25,370 nt of DNA from Bacteriovoracaceae bacterium UBA7695 (GTDB lineage: Bacteria > Bdellovibrionota > Bacteriovoracia > Bacteriovoracales > Bacteriovoracaceae). Positions 6,783 through 13,979 of this stretch are shown here, piece after piece (position 1 is the stretch's first letter; each line of letters starts with the position of its first letter). A program made the translations under genes and the position numbers. The stretch covers positions 46,918 through 72,287 of the forward strand of contig DLGL01000058.1 in assembly GCA_002482685.1 (NCBI GenBank). Direction: 5' to 3'. The notes beneath the pieces are model-generated. The model was not told the DNA's origin. It saw nothing but the letters and a program-made list of their open reading frames with translations, and searched no databases.

Positions 6783-8536
6783 CTCAGTGGCAATTCAATA
6801 ACAAATTTCGTCCCGGAATCTTCTTCGCTTTCGGCCCAGATTTTACCGCCATGTTTGGCGATAATGTGCTTAACAATAGAGAGCCCTAGTCCCGTTCCCC
6901 GGGACGTTTCCCTGGAAGAGTCGACACGGTAAAAGCGCTCAAAGATCCTCTGAATGTGCTCTTTAGGAATTCCTGGCCCATTATCGGCCACGGCTATAAA
7001 GCCGCGGTTGCCCTGAGAATAAGTTGAAATGACCACTTCGATATCATGACCTGAGTACTTGCAGGCATTATCAACGAGATTTGAGAGCACCTGTTCAATG
7101 AGTCTCTGATCCCCTTTGATTGTTTTTAGCTGGATGTCTTCAGCGATCTGAATCTTTTTATCCGGATAATTTGTTTTGATGTTTTGAGAAATAGACTGAA
7201 TGATCTCTTCAATATCAAGATCTTCAAACTTCATGATGTTTTTAGATTCAATCACAGAAAGATTTAATAAATCATTAAAGAGGGAAATCATCCTTTCAGT
7301 GTTTGTAAGGATCTTTTCGAGAAAGGTATGCAACTCAGGATCAACCTTCGTTTTCTGAGCTCCTAGAAGTTGCGAGTAGCCCTTAATGGAGGTCAGGGGA
7401 GTTCGGATTTCGTGGGACACATTCGCCACAAAATCCACTCGCATTTGTTCTGTAAGTTTGAACTCTGTCACATCGTAGAACACTCCCAAAGCCCCTGTTA
7501 TGTCACCCACAGAATTTTTGAGCGGAGTTATGGTGAGATCGAAAAACTTCTCCGGATTAAGTGACGAGCAAAAGGTTAAGCCTTTTAGCTCAGCTATCTG
7601 ACCATATTTAAGCACCGACCTGAATGCGGCAAGGACCGTCTCATCTGAAAAACTATGCCAGAGCTTAGGCATAATTTCTTTATAACCTTTCTCTTTCATG
7701 AAATTCATTTTGAAGTTCGAGTTATAAAATAAAACCGTCTCATAGGTATCAATCGCAATAATGTCGTCACGAATAGATTTAAGGATCGTCGCAATTTTTT
7801 CGTTCTCGTTACGAACGTTAATAATCTGAGTCTTTAGCTGATGATCAGCTTCGTTTAATGCTTCATGAATCCTGGACCATTCATCTTTTTTATAAAGGAG
7901 CTGAAGATTTTTCCCAAAAGGAATATCGATTTGAAACTGCTCCACTTTACTGAGGATTCCACCTATGGGAAGAGTGGCCTGATAGAAAAGGAAAAGAAAG
8001 AGCAGGTAGCTGATCGCTGCAAAAGGAACAATCCTCAGGAAAATGACCCGGTCAAAACGGTTCATATCATTTTTAAGCGAAGTGATAGGGACTACCTTTC
8101 TTAAAACCAATTCATCAGAAATCTTGAGACTCGCAAAAAGGGACTGCGTATTAAAGTAGACGCTTTTTTTAACCTGGGAATAAAAAGTGGCAGTCAAAGC
8201 TTCTTGGACTTCTTTGATATCGTCGACCTTCTTACCTTTAAGCTCAGGATTGGTGTCACAGAGAATGGTGCCTGATTTATCAATGATAGAGTAGTGAGTT
8301 CCTTCTGGATGAACGGTTTCGCACCAATCTTTCCAGCCGAGATTCCCTTTCACTAAAGTTGCCTGGGTGGTGCGCAGATTTTCTTCAACCTGAACGGTCA
8401 TCTGAGAAATCAGTCCATCTTTATAAGAAGAGCGATAGAAAAAAAGAATGAGGAAAAGTGTAGGGATAAATACGAGAAAAGATAGCTTGGCTATACGGTA
8501 GAAAAAGAACCAAGGATATTTATTTTCAAATGGCAT
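6779..8536 (-). CDS. PhoR/WalK-like membrane sensor histidine kinase
   Basis: Domains in order (585-residue numbering): transmembrane helix 15-35, extracytoplasmic sensor about 38-160, transmembrane helix about 163-188, a linker, a PAS domain about 250-360, HisKA with phospho-acceptor His375 in Ser-His-Glu-Ile-Arg-Thr-Pro-Leu, then the ATPase domain with N box (Asn490 in Asp-Asn-Ala-Cys-Lys-Tyr-Ser), Asp-Asn-Gly-Pro-Gly-Ile-Pro (518-524), Phe-Glu-Arg-Phe-Tyr-Arg and Gly-Thr-Gly-Leu-Gly-Leu (547-552). All catalytic boxes are intact. The longest frame begins with TTG at 8572; the ATG at 8536 is preferred, overlapping the response regulator by 11 bases and implying translational coupling. The signal sensed is unknown; the layout is like PhoR, but no phosphate-transport genes are nearby. 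Confidence 0.93.
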   Translation of the reverse strand: MPFENKYPWFFFYRIAKLSFLVFIPTLFLILFFYRSSYKDGLISQMTVQVEENLRTTQATLVKGNLGWKDWCETVHPEGTHYSIIDKSGTILCDTNPELKGKKVDDIKEVQEALTATFYSQVKKSVYFNTQSLFASLKISDELVLRKVVPITSLKNDMNRFDRVIFLRIVPFAAISYLLFLFLFYQATLPIGGILSKVEQFQIDIPFGKNLQLLYKKDEWSRIHEALNEADHQLKTQIINVRNENEKIATILKSIRDDIIAIDTYETVLFYNSNFKMNFMKEKGYKEIMPKLWHSFSDETVLAAFRSVLKYGQIAELKGLTFCSSLNPEKFFDLTITPLKNSVGDITGALGVFYDVTEFKLTEQMRVDFVANVSHEIRTPLTSIKGYSQLLGAQKTKVDPELHTFLEKILTNTERMISLFNDLLNLSVIESKNIMKFEDLDIEEIIQSISQNIKTNYPDKKIQIAEDIQLKTIKGDQRLIEQVLSNLVDNACKYSGHDIEVVISTYSQGNRGFIAVADNGPGIPKEHIQRIFERFYRVDSSRETSRGTGLGLSIVKHIIAKHGGKIWAESEEDSGTKFVIELPLS

Positions 8537-9224
8537 CTTTGAATCTATAGCCGATACCTCGGATAGTTTCAATCATATTGGCAGCTTCTCCTAACTTTTT
8601 ACGAAGGCCAGCAATATGTGTGTCTATCGTTCTTCCTGTGACAAAGATATTATCACCCTGAATATTATTGATAAACTGCTCACGGGTGTAAACGTGTCCG
8701 GGTTTTTGGGCCAGGAGAAGCAAAATTTTAAATTCAGTCGAAGTCAGAGTGATTTCACTATCCTGAATGAAAACGCGGCACTTGGTGGTCTCTATTTTTA
8801 GGAGACCAAAATCCAAAAGATCACTGTCGGCGGTTTTGGCGACGGAATTTCCACGCAACTGAACTCTGACTCTTGCCTGAAGGACGTTCAGATCAAAAGG
8901 TTTGGTAATATAGTCGTCAGCGCCGGCATCAAGGCCTGCAACGATGTTGTCTGCCTGGGTAAGTGCCGTGATCATGATCACGGGGAGATCTTTATACATC
9001 TTGTGATTTTTGAGTTTTTTAGTGAAGTCTAGTCCATTCATGGATCCGGGCAGCATCCAATCGATGATGAAGAGATCGATTTTCTCTCCACGTTCAATTA
9101 TTGAGACAGCCTTATCTGCGCTTTCAACGGCCAGGACGGTGTGGCCTTCTGACTTTAATTGAAAAGAGATAAGGTCTCTGATGTCTTGTTCGTCTTCGAT
9201 AACAAGAATTTGGGCGTTCTTCAT
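8526..9224 (-). CDS. OmpR/PhoB-family response regulator
   Basis: This is a 232-residue two-domain regulator. The receiver domain (about 4-118) has the acidic pair Glu10/Asp11, phospho-acceptor Asp55 (in Ile-Ile-Asp-Trp-Met-Leu-Pro-Gly), Thr86 and Lys108 (in Thr-Lys-Pro-Phe). The C-terminal winged-helix domain (about 130-230) ends with the Asp-Thr-His-Ile-Ala-Gly-Leu-Arg-Lys-Lys-Leu recognition-helix pattern and Ile-Arg-Gly-Ile-Gly-Tyr-Arg-Phe wing typical of PhoB/OmpR. It pairs with the overlapping downstream kinase. The SOD gene lies 56 bases upstream on the same strand. A GGTTAAG direct repeat of 11-base period in that gap suggests autoregulation. The ribosome-binding site is weak, and a TATAAA about 7 bases before the ATG could even mean a leaderless transcript. 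Confidence 0.95.
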   Translation of the reverse strand: MKNAQILVIEDEQDIRDLISFQLKSEGHTVLAVESADKAVSIIERGEKIDLFIIDWMLPGSMNGLDFTKKLKNHKMYKDLPVIMITALTQADNIVAGLDAGADDYITKPFDLNVLQARVRVQLRGNSVAKTADSDLLDFGLLKIETTKCRVFIQDSEITLTSTEFKILLLLAQKPGHVYTREQFINNIQGDNIFVTGRTIDTHIAGLRKKLGEAANMIETIRGIGYRFKDAI

Positions 9225-9246
9225 AGGTTCTTTATATCAGATACGC

Positions 9247-9277
9247 CCAAATCCGAAAGGTTAAGATTTGGTTAAGG
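9247..9277 (-). promoter_or_regulatory. Direct repeat of 11-bp period (OmpR-family box) upstream of the response regulator
   Basis: GGTTAAG occurs at 9259-9265 and again at 9270-9276. On the minus strand this reads CTTAACC-AAAT-CTTAACC, 35 bases upstream of the regulator ATG. The half-site period of 11 matches the binding mode of PhoB, OmpR and CtrA, and the spacing TTAA-N7-TTAAC matches the CtrA consensus. A 7-bp inverted repeat, CCAAATC (9247-9253) with GATTTGG (9265-9271), overlaps it. A TATAAA (9236-9231 on the minus strand) could be the -10. Confidence 0.5.
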
Positions 9278-9280
9278 GCC

Positions 9281-9862
9281 TCAGAGATTGCAGTTTTTGT
9301 TCACAAAATCCCAATTCACAAGATGCCAGAATGACTCAATAAATTTTGGCCGCTCATTTCTGTAGTCAATGTAGTAGGCGTGCTCCCAAACATCCAGAGT
9401 CAAGAGTGCCTTGGCCCCCAGCTTTTTTGGAGTCTCGGCATTTGAAGTGTTGAGGATATCGATTTTATTATCTTTATCCAGAACCAGCCATGTCCATCCA
9501 GAACCAAAGTTAGTCGCTGCTGCCTCTGAAAAAGCACTTTTAAACTCTTCCCATGAGCCCCATTTCTTGGTGATCATTTCGGCCACTTTTCCATCGGGAA
9601 CTCCCGTAGAATTTGGACTTAAGCAGTTCCAGAAAAAGGTATGATTCCAGTTTTGAGCAGCATTATTAAAAATCGAACCATTTGCACTTAAAATGACTTC
9701 TTCCAGAGTCATAAATTCAAACTTTGTTCCCTTAATTTCTTTGTTGAGTTTTGTGACATAAGACTTGTGGTGTTTGTCATGGTGAAACTCCAACGTCTCG
9801 GCCGACATGTGAGGCTCCAGAGCGTTTTTTGCGTAAGGCAGTTCGGGTAGTTTATGTTCCAT
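9281..9862 (-). CDS. sodB: Superoxide dismutase [Fe]
   Basis: This 193-residue protein converts superoxide to hydrogen peroxide and oxygen. The length is standard for the family. Metal ligands His27, His74, Asp157 and His161 are all present, the last two in the signature Asp-Val-Trp-Glu-His-Ala-Tyr-Tyr. Gln70 in Ala-Ala-Gln-Asn-Trp-Asn-His, preceding the second ligand, is the position of the Gln typical of iron enzymes; manganese enzymes carry the equivalent Gln later in the chain. There is no signal peptide, so it is cytoplasmic. The ATG is preceded by GGAGGG at a good spacing. It lies 56 bases before the two-component genes and may share transcripts with them. Upstream is a 141-base divergent gap with a TTGACG (9915-9910) as possible -35, but the matching -10 is poor. 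Confidence 0.96.
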   Translation of the reverse strand: MEHKLPELPYAKNALEPHMSAETLEFHHDKHHKSYVTKLNKEIKGTKFEFMTLEEVILSANGSIFNNAAQNWNHTFFWNCLSPNSTGVPDGKVAEMITKKWGSWEEFKSAFSEAAATNFGSGWTWLVLDKDNKIDILNTSNAETPKKLGAKALLTLDVWEHAYYIDYRNERPKFIESFWHLVNWDFVNKNCNL

Positions 9863-9966
9863 AGATTATCCCTCCATTTGCTACCAAGGGTAAGTTTCCC
9901 ATGTGTTCACGTCAACTTAACTCAACGTAAAGGTCCATTTGCCTTGTGTCATTTCAGGAACTTCAA

Positions 9967-9995
9967 TTGACTTTAATAGGGTTCGGAGTCAAAAT
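9967..9995 (+). promoter_or_regulatory. Weak candidate promoter of the lipoprotein cluster
   Basis: TTGACT (9967-9972) and CAAAAT (9990-9995) are 17 bases apart. The -35 matches five of six positions, the -10 only four. Transcription would begin very close to the ATG at 10004, which itself has no good Shine-Dalgarno, so a leaderless or near-leaderless mRNA is possible. Confidence 0.3.
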
Positions 9996-10003
9996 TTTCG
10001 CAC

Positions 10004-10963
10004 ATGAAATACCTATTACTTATGCTCCTCATCAGCAGTTGCTCGCACTTTAAGTCGGATTCCACATCAACTGATGGTGCCAGCCTTGAAGAGCCTAAGT
10101 GGCTTTATGCTCCGTATGAAGGATGCAGTGAAGCTTCTGAATTGTGTGCAACAGGCGAAGGAAAGACTTTCACTCAGGCAGATGCAGAGGCCCGCGCAAA
10201 CTTGGCCAGCATTTTCGAAGTTAAGGTTCAGTCAGAGCTTAGTGTGACGACGAGTGCTTCTCAAACTTTTCCCTGGCAAGGACAGGTGAGAGAGGAAGTT
10301 CAAAAATCTATAAAAGAGTCTGTTGATCAGATCCTTGAAACAGTTCAGATTAAAAACCATTACAGAAAGAAAGGCCTATCCCATTCCCTGGCTTCCCTTG
10401 ACCGTAGTAAAGCGGGGGAGCTCATTGGGAGTCGTCTCACAAAAATCGATGGTGAACTTGAAACTCTCTGGGAGAATCACCAACGAACTAACGTCAGAAG
10501 GATTGTGAAACTTTACATGGAAAGAGAGCGTCTCAATGAGCGCTATTCTATTATCAGTGGCATGGGCAGACCTTCCCGGGTTTCATGGCAAGACATCGTG
10601 AAGTGGCGTGAATCGAAGCCAAAATCTGAACCGCTCATGCTAAAAATCGGTCAGGCCCCGGACTATATTCGTGAAAAGATCTCTGAGTTACTTACCGAGG
10701 CAGGATTTCGTCTGGTCAAAGGTGAGGCCAGCAAGGTTGTGACAGTGCAGGTTGATTCAATCAAAGAATTTATGAATGTCGAAGGTTTTGAGAAACATAC
10801 TTTTACCTTGAGCTTAACCAGTATTGTTAATGGCGAGAAAAAAAGAACCATCTCTGCTTCAGAGACAGTCACAGGTCGCTCACAAGCGGATGCTCTCTTG
10901 AAAGTTAAAAATTATTTCAATGATTATATAGAACAACACTTATCTGACTTACGTTTAGATTGA
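10004..10963 (+). CDS. LPP20-family lipoprotein (first gene of the lipoprotein cluster)
   Basis: A short type II signal peptide ends in Leu-Ile-Ser-Ser-Cys, making Cys13 the lipidated residue; Ser at +2 suggests the outer membrane. Residues about 30-140 match the LPP20 pattern: Pro-Lys-Trp at 31-33, a Cys-Ala-Thr-Gly-Glu-Gly segment near 49, then an Ala-rich helix with Ala-Asp-Ala-Glu-Ala-Arg-Ala-Asn-Leu-Ala and a Val-x-Val-x-Ser strand. LPP20 members include Helicobacter Lpp20 and Vibrio FlgP, so a link to cell-envelope machinery is known for the family, but the biochemical role is not. The C-terminal part (about 200-319) contains a second alpha/beta segment I do not recognise. The next gene begins 17 bases downstream. 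Confidence 0.82.
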   Translation: MKYLLLMLLISSCSHFKSDSTSTDGASLEEPKWLYAPYEGCSEASELCATGEGKTFTQADAEARANLASIFEVKVQSELSVTTSASQTFPWQGQVREEVQKSIKESVDQILETVQIKNHYRKKGLSHSLASLDRSKAGELIGSRLTKIDGELETLWENHQRTNVRRIVKLYMERERLNERYSIISGMGRPSRVSWQDIVKWRESKPKSEPLMLKIGQAPDYIREKISELLTEAGFRLVKGEASKVVTVQVDSIKEFMNVEGFEKHTFTLSLTSIVNGEKKRTISASETVTGRSQADALLKVKNYFNDYIEQHLSDLRLD

Positions 10964-10980
10964 TTATTAAAGGAGCTCTC

Positions 10981-11667
10981 ATGACGAAGCTGTTATCTCT
11001 CTTACTCGTTGTTGCTTTTATCGGTTCCGCTTGCTCAAGCAAAAAGACTGTTAAAGACATCGACAATTCTGAAACTATTGCCCGTGATTTTGAAGTGCGT
11101 GACGCTTCTTCTACAACCCGTCCAGGTTGGATTGAAGATGCTACGGTTTGGGTAGAGCAGGAAAACATGGATACTTCCAAGTACCGTTTTTTCTCATTCG
11201 AAACTGAGCCCAAAGTTAACCGTGAAATCGCTTGTAACTTAGCTAAGGCCAACGTTCGTGCTGATATCGCTTCAGAGATCACAACTTTCATTCAGAAGTC
11301 TCTTGCTGCTTCTGAAGAAGGTGCCCCTGCAATCGATCCTAACAATCCTAAAACTCAACCTATGAGAGAGTTCGTTTCTAACACTCTTGCTGAAAGAGTT
11401 CAGTCTTTGATCCACGGTGCTGCCGTGATCAAAACTTACTGGGAGAAACGTAACTACCTTCAAAAAATGGGTGCTAAGAAAGACTACATCGGTTTTACAT
11501 GTGCTTCACTTGTAAGAATGGAAAATTCTCGGCTTAAAGCAGCTATCGAGAAAGCTTCTGAGGATATCGTTAATAAAGCTGACGATGCTGAAACCAAAGC
11601 CAACGTGAAGAAAGCTCTTGAGAATATTGATGAAGATTTTGTTAAGGCCCGTAAAGGCGAAGTATAA
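10981..11667 (+). CDS. LPP20-like lipoprotein (second gene of the cluster)
   Basis: I placed the start at the ATG at 10981, preceded by AGGAG at 6 bases, rather than at the upstream in-frame start at 10960, which would overlap the previous gene and spoil the signal peptide. Cys18 follows Ile-Gly-Ser-Ala, a good lipobox. The 228-residue protein has Arg-Pro-Gly-Trp-Ile near residues 42-46 and an Ala-rich helix (Cys-Asn-Leu-Ala-Lys-Ala-Asn-Val-Arg-Ala-Asp-Ile-Ala) around 84-96, echoing the LPP20 pattern in the preceding gene. The C-terminus is a charged helix. Codons are of the highly expressed type (CGT, AAC, GCT), so it may be abundant. The LpoB-like gene starts 9 bases later. The exact function is unknown. 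Confidence 0.8.
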   Translation: MTKLLSLLLVVAFIGSACSSKKTVKDIDNSETIARDFEVRDASSTTRPGWIEDATVWVEQENMDTSKYRFFSFETEPKVNREIACNLAKANVRADIASEITTFIQKSLAASEEGAPAIDPNNPKTQPMREFVSNTLAERVQSLIHGAAVIKTYWEKRNYLQKMGAKKDYIGFTCASLVRMENSRLKAAIEKASEDIVNKADDAETKANVKKALENIDEDFVKARKGEV

Positions 11668-11676
11668 GGAGTATCT

Positions 11677-12282
11677 ATGAAATTATTAGCTGCCGCTCTT
11701 TCTCTCTCAATGCTTGTAACTTCTTGTGGAAGTTTCAAAGCTAAAAGAGTTGATGCAAATGAATCTGACGAAAAAGGACTTTCAATCACTGATAACTGGA
11801 TGAGTGCTGATACTACTCAGGCCGTTACTGATGTTGTAAAACAAATGAAAGCTCACCCTGGTTTTGGAAAAATGAAGGCCCGTCACGGAACACCAAAAAT
11901 CTTCATTGCTGAAGTTCAGAACCAAAGCTCCGAGGCTTATTTTCCTATCAGCGATCTGAATGATGAACTTTTAAATGAGTTATCTCTTTCAGGAGAGTTT
12001 GAACTTGTTGATAACCAGGCCCGTGAAAAAATCCTGGGCGAGATCACTTACCAGAACGACGGTATGGTTGACCCTGCGACAGTAAAAAAAATCGGTAAAC
12101 AAACTGGTGCAGATGTCATGATTTTCGGTAACGTTTACATGAAGCCTGAGAAACGTGATGGTAAAACCATTAAGGAATACTCGGTTAACATCCGTATGAC
12201 TGATATCGAAAAAGCAACGGAACTTCTTCGTACTCGTACCAAGGTTTTCAAATACTCTGAGAAGAACGCTTCTTCGTGGTAA
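11677..12282 (+). CDS. LpoB-like lipoprotein (penicillin-binding protein activator family)
   Basis: The lipobox Leu-Val-Thr-Ser-Cys gives Cys17 as the lipid anchor with Gly at +2. Residues about 33-200 fit the LpoB (YcfM) domain: Thr-Asp-Asn-Trp at the start, a Pro-Lys-Ile-Phe-Ile-Ala-Glu-Val-Gln-Asn strand, the paired Leu-Asn-Asp-Glu-Leu helix, Phe-Glu-Leu-Val-Asp-Asn, and Thr-Gly-Ala-Asp-Val-Met-Ile-Phe-Gly-Asn-Val. In Escherichia coli LpoB reaches from the outer membrane to PBP1b and stimulates peptidoglycan polymerisation. Related folds also occur in TolB, CsgG and FlgO-type proteins, so PBP activation is a family-based guess here. A ribosome-binding site (AAGGAG) precedes the ATG. The next gene overlaps by 7 bases. 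Confidence 0.83.
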   Translation: MKLLAAALSLSMLVTSCGSFKAKRVDANESDEKGLSITDNWMSADTTQAVTDVVKQMKAHPGFGKMKARHGTPKIFIAEVQNQSSEAYFPISDLNDELLNELSLSGEFELVDNQAREKILGEITYQNDGMVDPATVKKIGKQTGADVMIFGNVYMKPEKRDGKTIKEYSVNIRMTDIEKATELLRTRTKVFKYSEKNASSW

Positions 12283-13931
12283 ACAAAGCCTTTCATCTTT
12301 TATTAGTTTCTTTTCTTTTGATCTTGGGGGCCTGTGCCTCCAAGTCAAAAGATCAGATGAAAGCTTTCCGTGCCGCTTATGCGGCCAATGAATACGACGA
12401 TGCGGCCGAACTTTTAAAAAAAAGTGAGCTGAATAAAGATTCTAAAAGTGTTTTGCTGCTCAACCTGGAGAAGGGGACTCTGCAGCTTGCTCAGGGAAAT
12501 GAGACGGGTGCTATCAAGTCTTTTCAAACTGCACTCGATTTGATCGATAAACTCTACACCAAACAACTCTCTGCCAAACTTGCTTCTTTTTTAGTTAATG
12601 ATGCTTCAGATGTTTTTTATGGGGCAAGTTATGAGCGCTCATATGCTCATTATTTTCTTTCGAAAGCTTACTACTCCCGCTACCAGAAACTTCAAAATAA
12701 ACTTGATCTTCAGGGGGCCCGGGCAGCCATTCTGGCCTGGGATAGTTACTTCTCCGAACTTCAGAGAAGTGCAGCCCCGAAAACGATTTATCAGACAGAC
12801 CTAATGCTCAAGGTTTTCGGCGGCGAAATTCACGAGATCAGTGGGATTCGAACCGATAAACAGATCTCTCTTCAGCTTTATAAAGATGCCCTGGATATTT
12901 TAAATACCATGGGTGGATCATTTGAAGTCTTCAACTCCTCAAGTAAAGACTTCATAAAAGATTACGAAACCGCACTTGCCCAAGGCAGAAAGCCCTCTCC
13001 GAAATCTTACTCGGCCACGGCCGCTCAATTAGATCTTAAAGATTTTCTTCACTATAAGATTCTTGCACTAACTCGCGAGATTCGTGGATCTGACTTTGCT
13101 CTTCAGGTTAAAAACCTTAAACCTTCTGCCGAAGTTTTAAAAAAGGTAAATGGAGATAAAGGTAACGTTGTTATTGTTCTAGAAGAGGGACTTATTCCTC
13201 AAAAAGTTCCCCGGGTTTTTAATATTGGGATCGAGGGAGCTGCTGACGCTGTTGAAGATCCAAAAACAAAAAATGCCATCCGGACAGTTGGCTCAGCAGT
13301 TCTGGCCGCTTTTGCTATGAACACCTTAGGCATGACTCCTCACGGAGCGGATTCTCCGGGAGCTTTTGTTTTTGGTTATGAAGCGACAAAAGTTGCTGCC
13401 AATCATGCGGCGATTGCTTTTGAACTTCCCATGATTGAAGAAACTCCTAAGCTCAAAGATTACCATCTCTTTATTTTGGATGATAAAGGTAAAATTCTTA
13501 AACAAGAATCTATAGCAGTGGTTTCAGAAAATGGGGCCATTGCAAAATTAGTTCTGGAAGAAGATGCAGTTGCCCGGTATGTGAAAACAGGAACCCGGGT
13601 GGCCGTCAGGCACATCACGGCAATCCTGGGTGCGATGGTTCTCTATAACCAGCTTAAAGATAAAGGTGAATACATTGCCAAGCTTGCTGCAATGGGAACA
13701 TATGTAGCGGCTTCTAAGGGGATCGCAGCTCTTGAAAAAGCTGATACCAGACACTGGACAACACTTCCCCATAGTTTCCGGATGTCCGAGCTGGCCTTGA
13801 AACCTGGTGTATATCAAGTAGCGATATCACCAAAAATTGAGAAGCCGCAGGAAAACACCATGAAGATTCTCGGCAGTATCCAAGTAGTTGAGTCGGTTAA
13901 GGCCATTCATCATTTCAAATTGACGCCGTAG
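12276..13931 (+). CDS. COG3014-like large lipoprotein
   Basis: The start is GTG at 12276, overlapping the LpoB-like gene by 7 bases; the next in-frame Met would lose the signal peptide. The lipobox Leu-Gly-Ala-Cys makes Cys20 the lipid anchor. Residues about 30-100 are TPR-like helices (Asn-Glu-Tyr-Asp-Asp-Ala-Ala-Glu-Leu-Leu, Gly-Ala-Ile-Lys-Ser-Phe). Around 295-315 there is a Val-Val-Ile-Val-Leu-Glu-Glu-Gly segment. Two Ala/Gly-rich hydrophobic stretches (about 335-375 and 445-485) could be amphipathic helices. The overall plan (lipoprotein, helical repeats, then this strand and hydrophobic segment) agrees with COG3014 proteins, which are often found beside LpoB- and LPP20-type genes in other proteobacteria. 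No activity is known for the family. Confidence 0.75.
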   Translation: MVNKAFHLLLVSFLLILGACASKSKDQMKAFRAAYAANEYDDAAELLKKSELNKDSKSVLLLNLEKGTLQLAQGNETGAIKSFQTALDLIDKLYTKQLSAKLASFLVNDASDVFYGASYERSYAHYFLSKAYYSRYQKLQNKLDLQGARAAILAWDSYFSELQRSAAPKTIYQTDLMLKVFGGEIHEISGIRTDKQISLQLYKDALDILNTMGGSFEVFNSSSKDFIKDYETALAQGRKPSPKSYSATAAQLDLKDFLHYKILALTREIRGSDFALQVKNLKPSAEVLKKVNGDKGNVVIVLEEGLIPQKVPRVFNIGIEGAADAVEDPKTKNAIRTVGSAVLAAFAMNTLGMTPHGADSPGAFVFGYEATKVAANHAAIAFELPMIEETPKLKDYHLFILDDKGKILKQESIAVVSENGAIAKLVLEEDAVARYVKTGTRVAVRHITAILGAMVLYNQLKDKGEYIAKLAAMGTYVAASKGIAALEKADTRHWTTLPHSFRMSELALKPGVYQVAISPKIEKPQENTMKILGSIQVVESVKAIHHFKLTP

Positions 13932-13957
13932 AGCAAAAAAGTCCTCTAGTTCCTTTT

Positions 13958-13977
13958 GCCAGCTCCGATGAGCTGGC
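13958..13977 (+). promoter_or_regulatory. Perfect hairpin directly before the metallopeptidase start
   Basis: GCCAGCTC (13958-13965) pairs perfectly with GAGCTGGC (13970-13977) around a 4-base loop. No T run follows on either strand, so it is not an intrinsic terminator. It ends 2 bases before the ATG at 13980 and takes up the only Shine-Dalgarno-like bases (GAG). The alternative ATG at 13968 lies at the loop and start of the right arm. Confidence 0.5.
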
Positions 13978-13979
13978 TA

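Noticed and set aside
9910..9928. TCAAC repeated with a 10-base period between ACGT ends in the sodB upstream gap
   Set aside because: Half-sites are short and the palindrome has several mismatches; not convincing as an operator without comparison.
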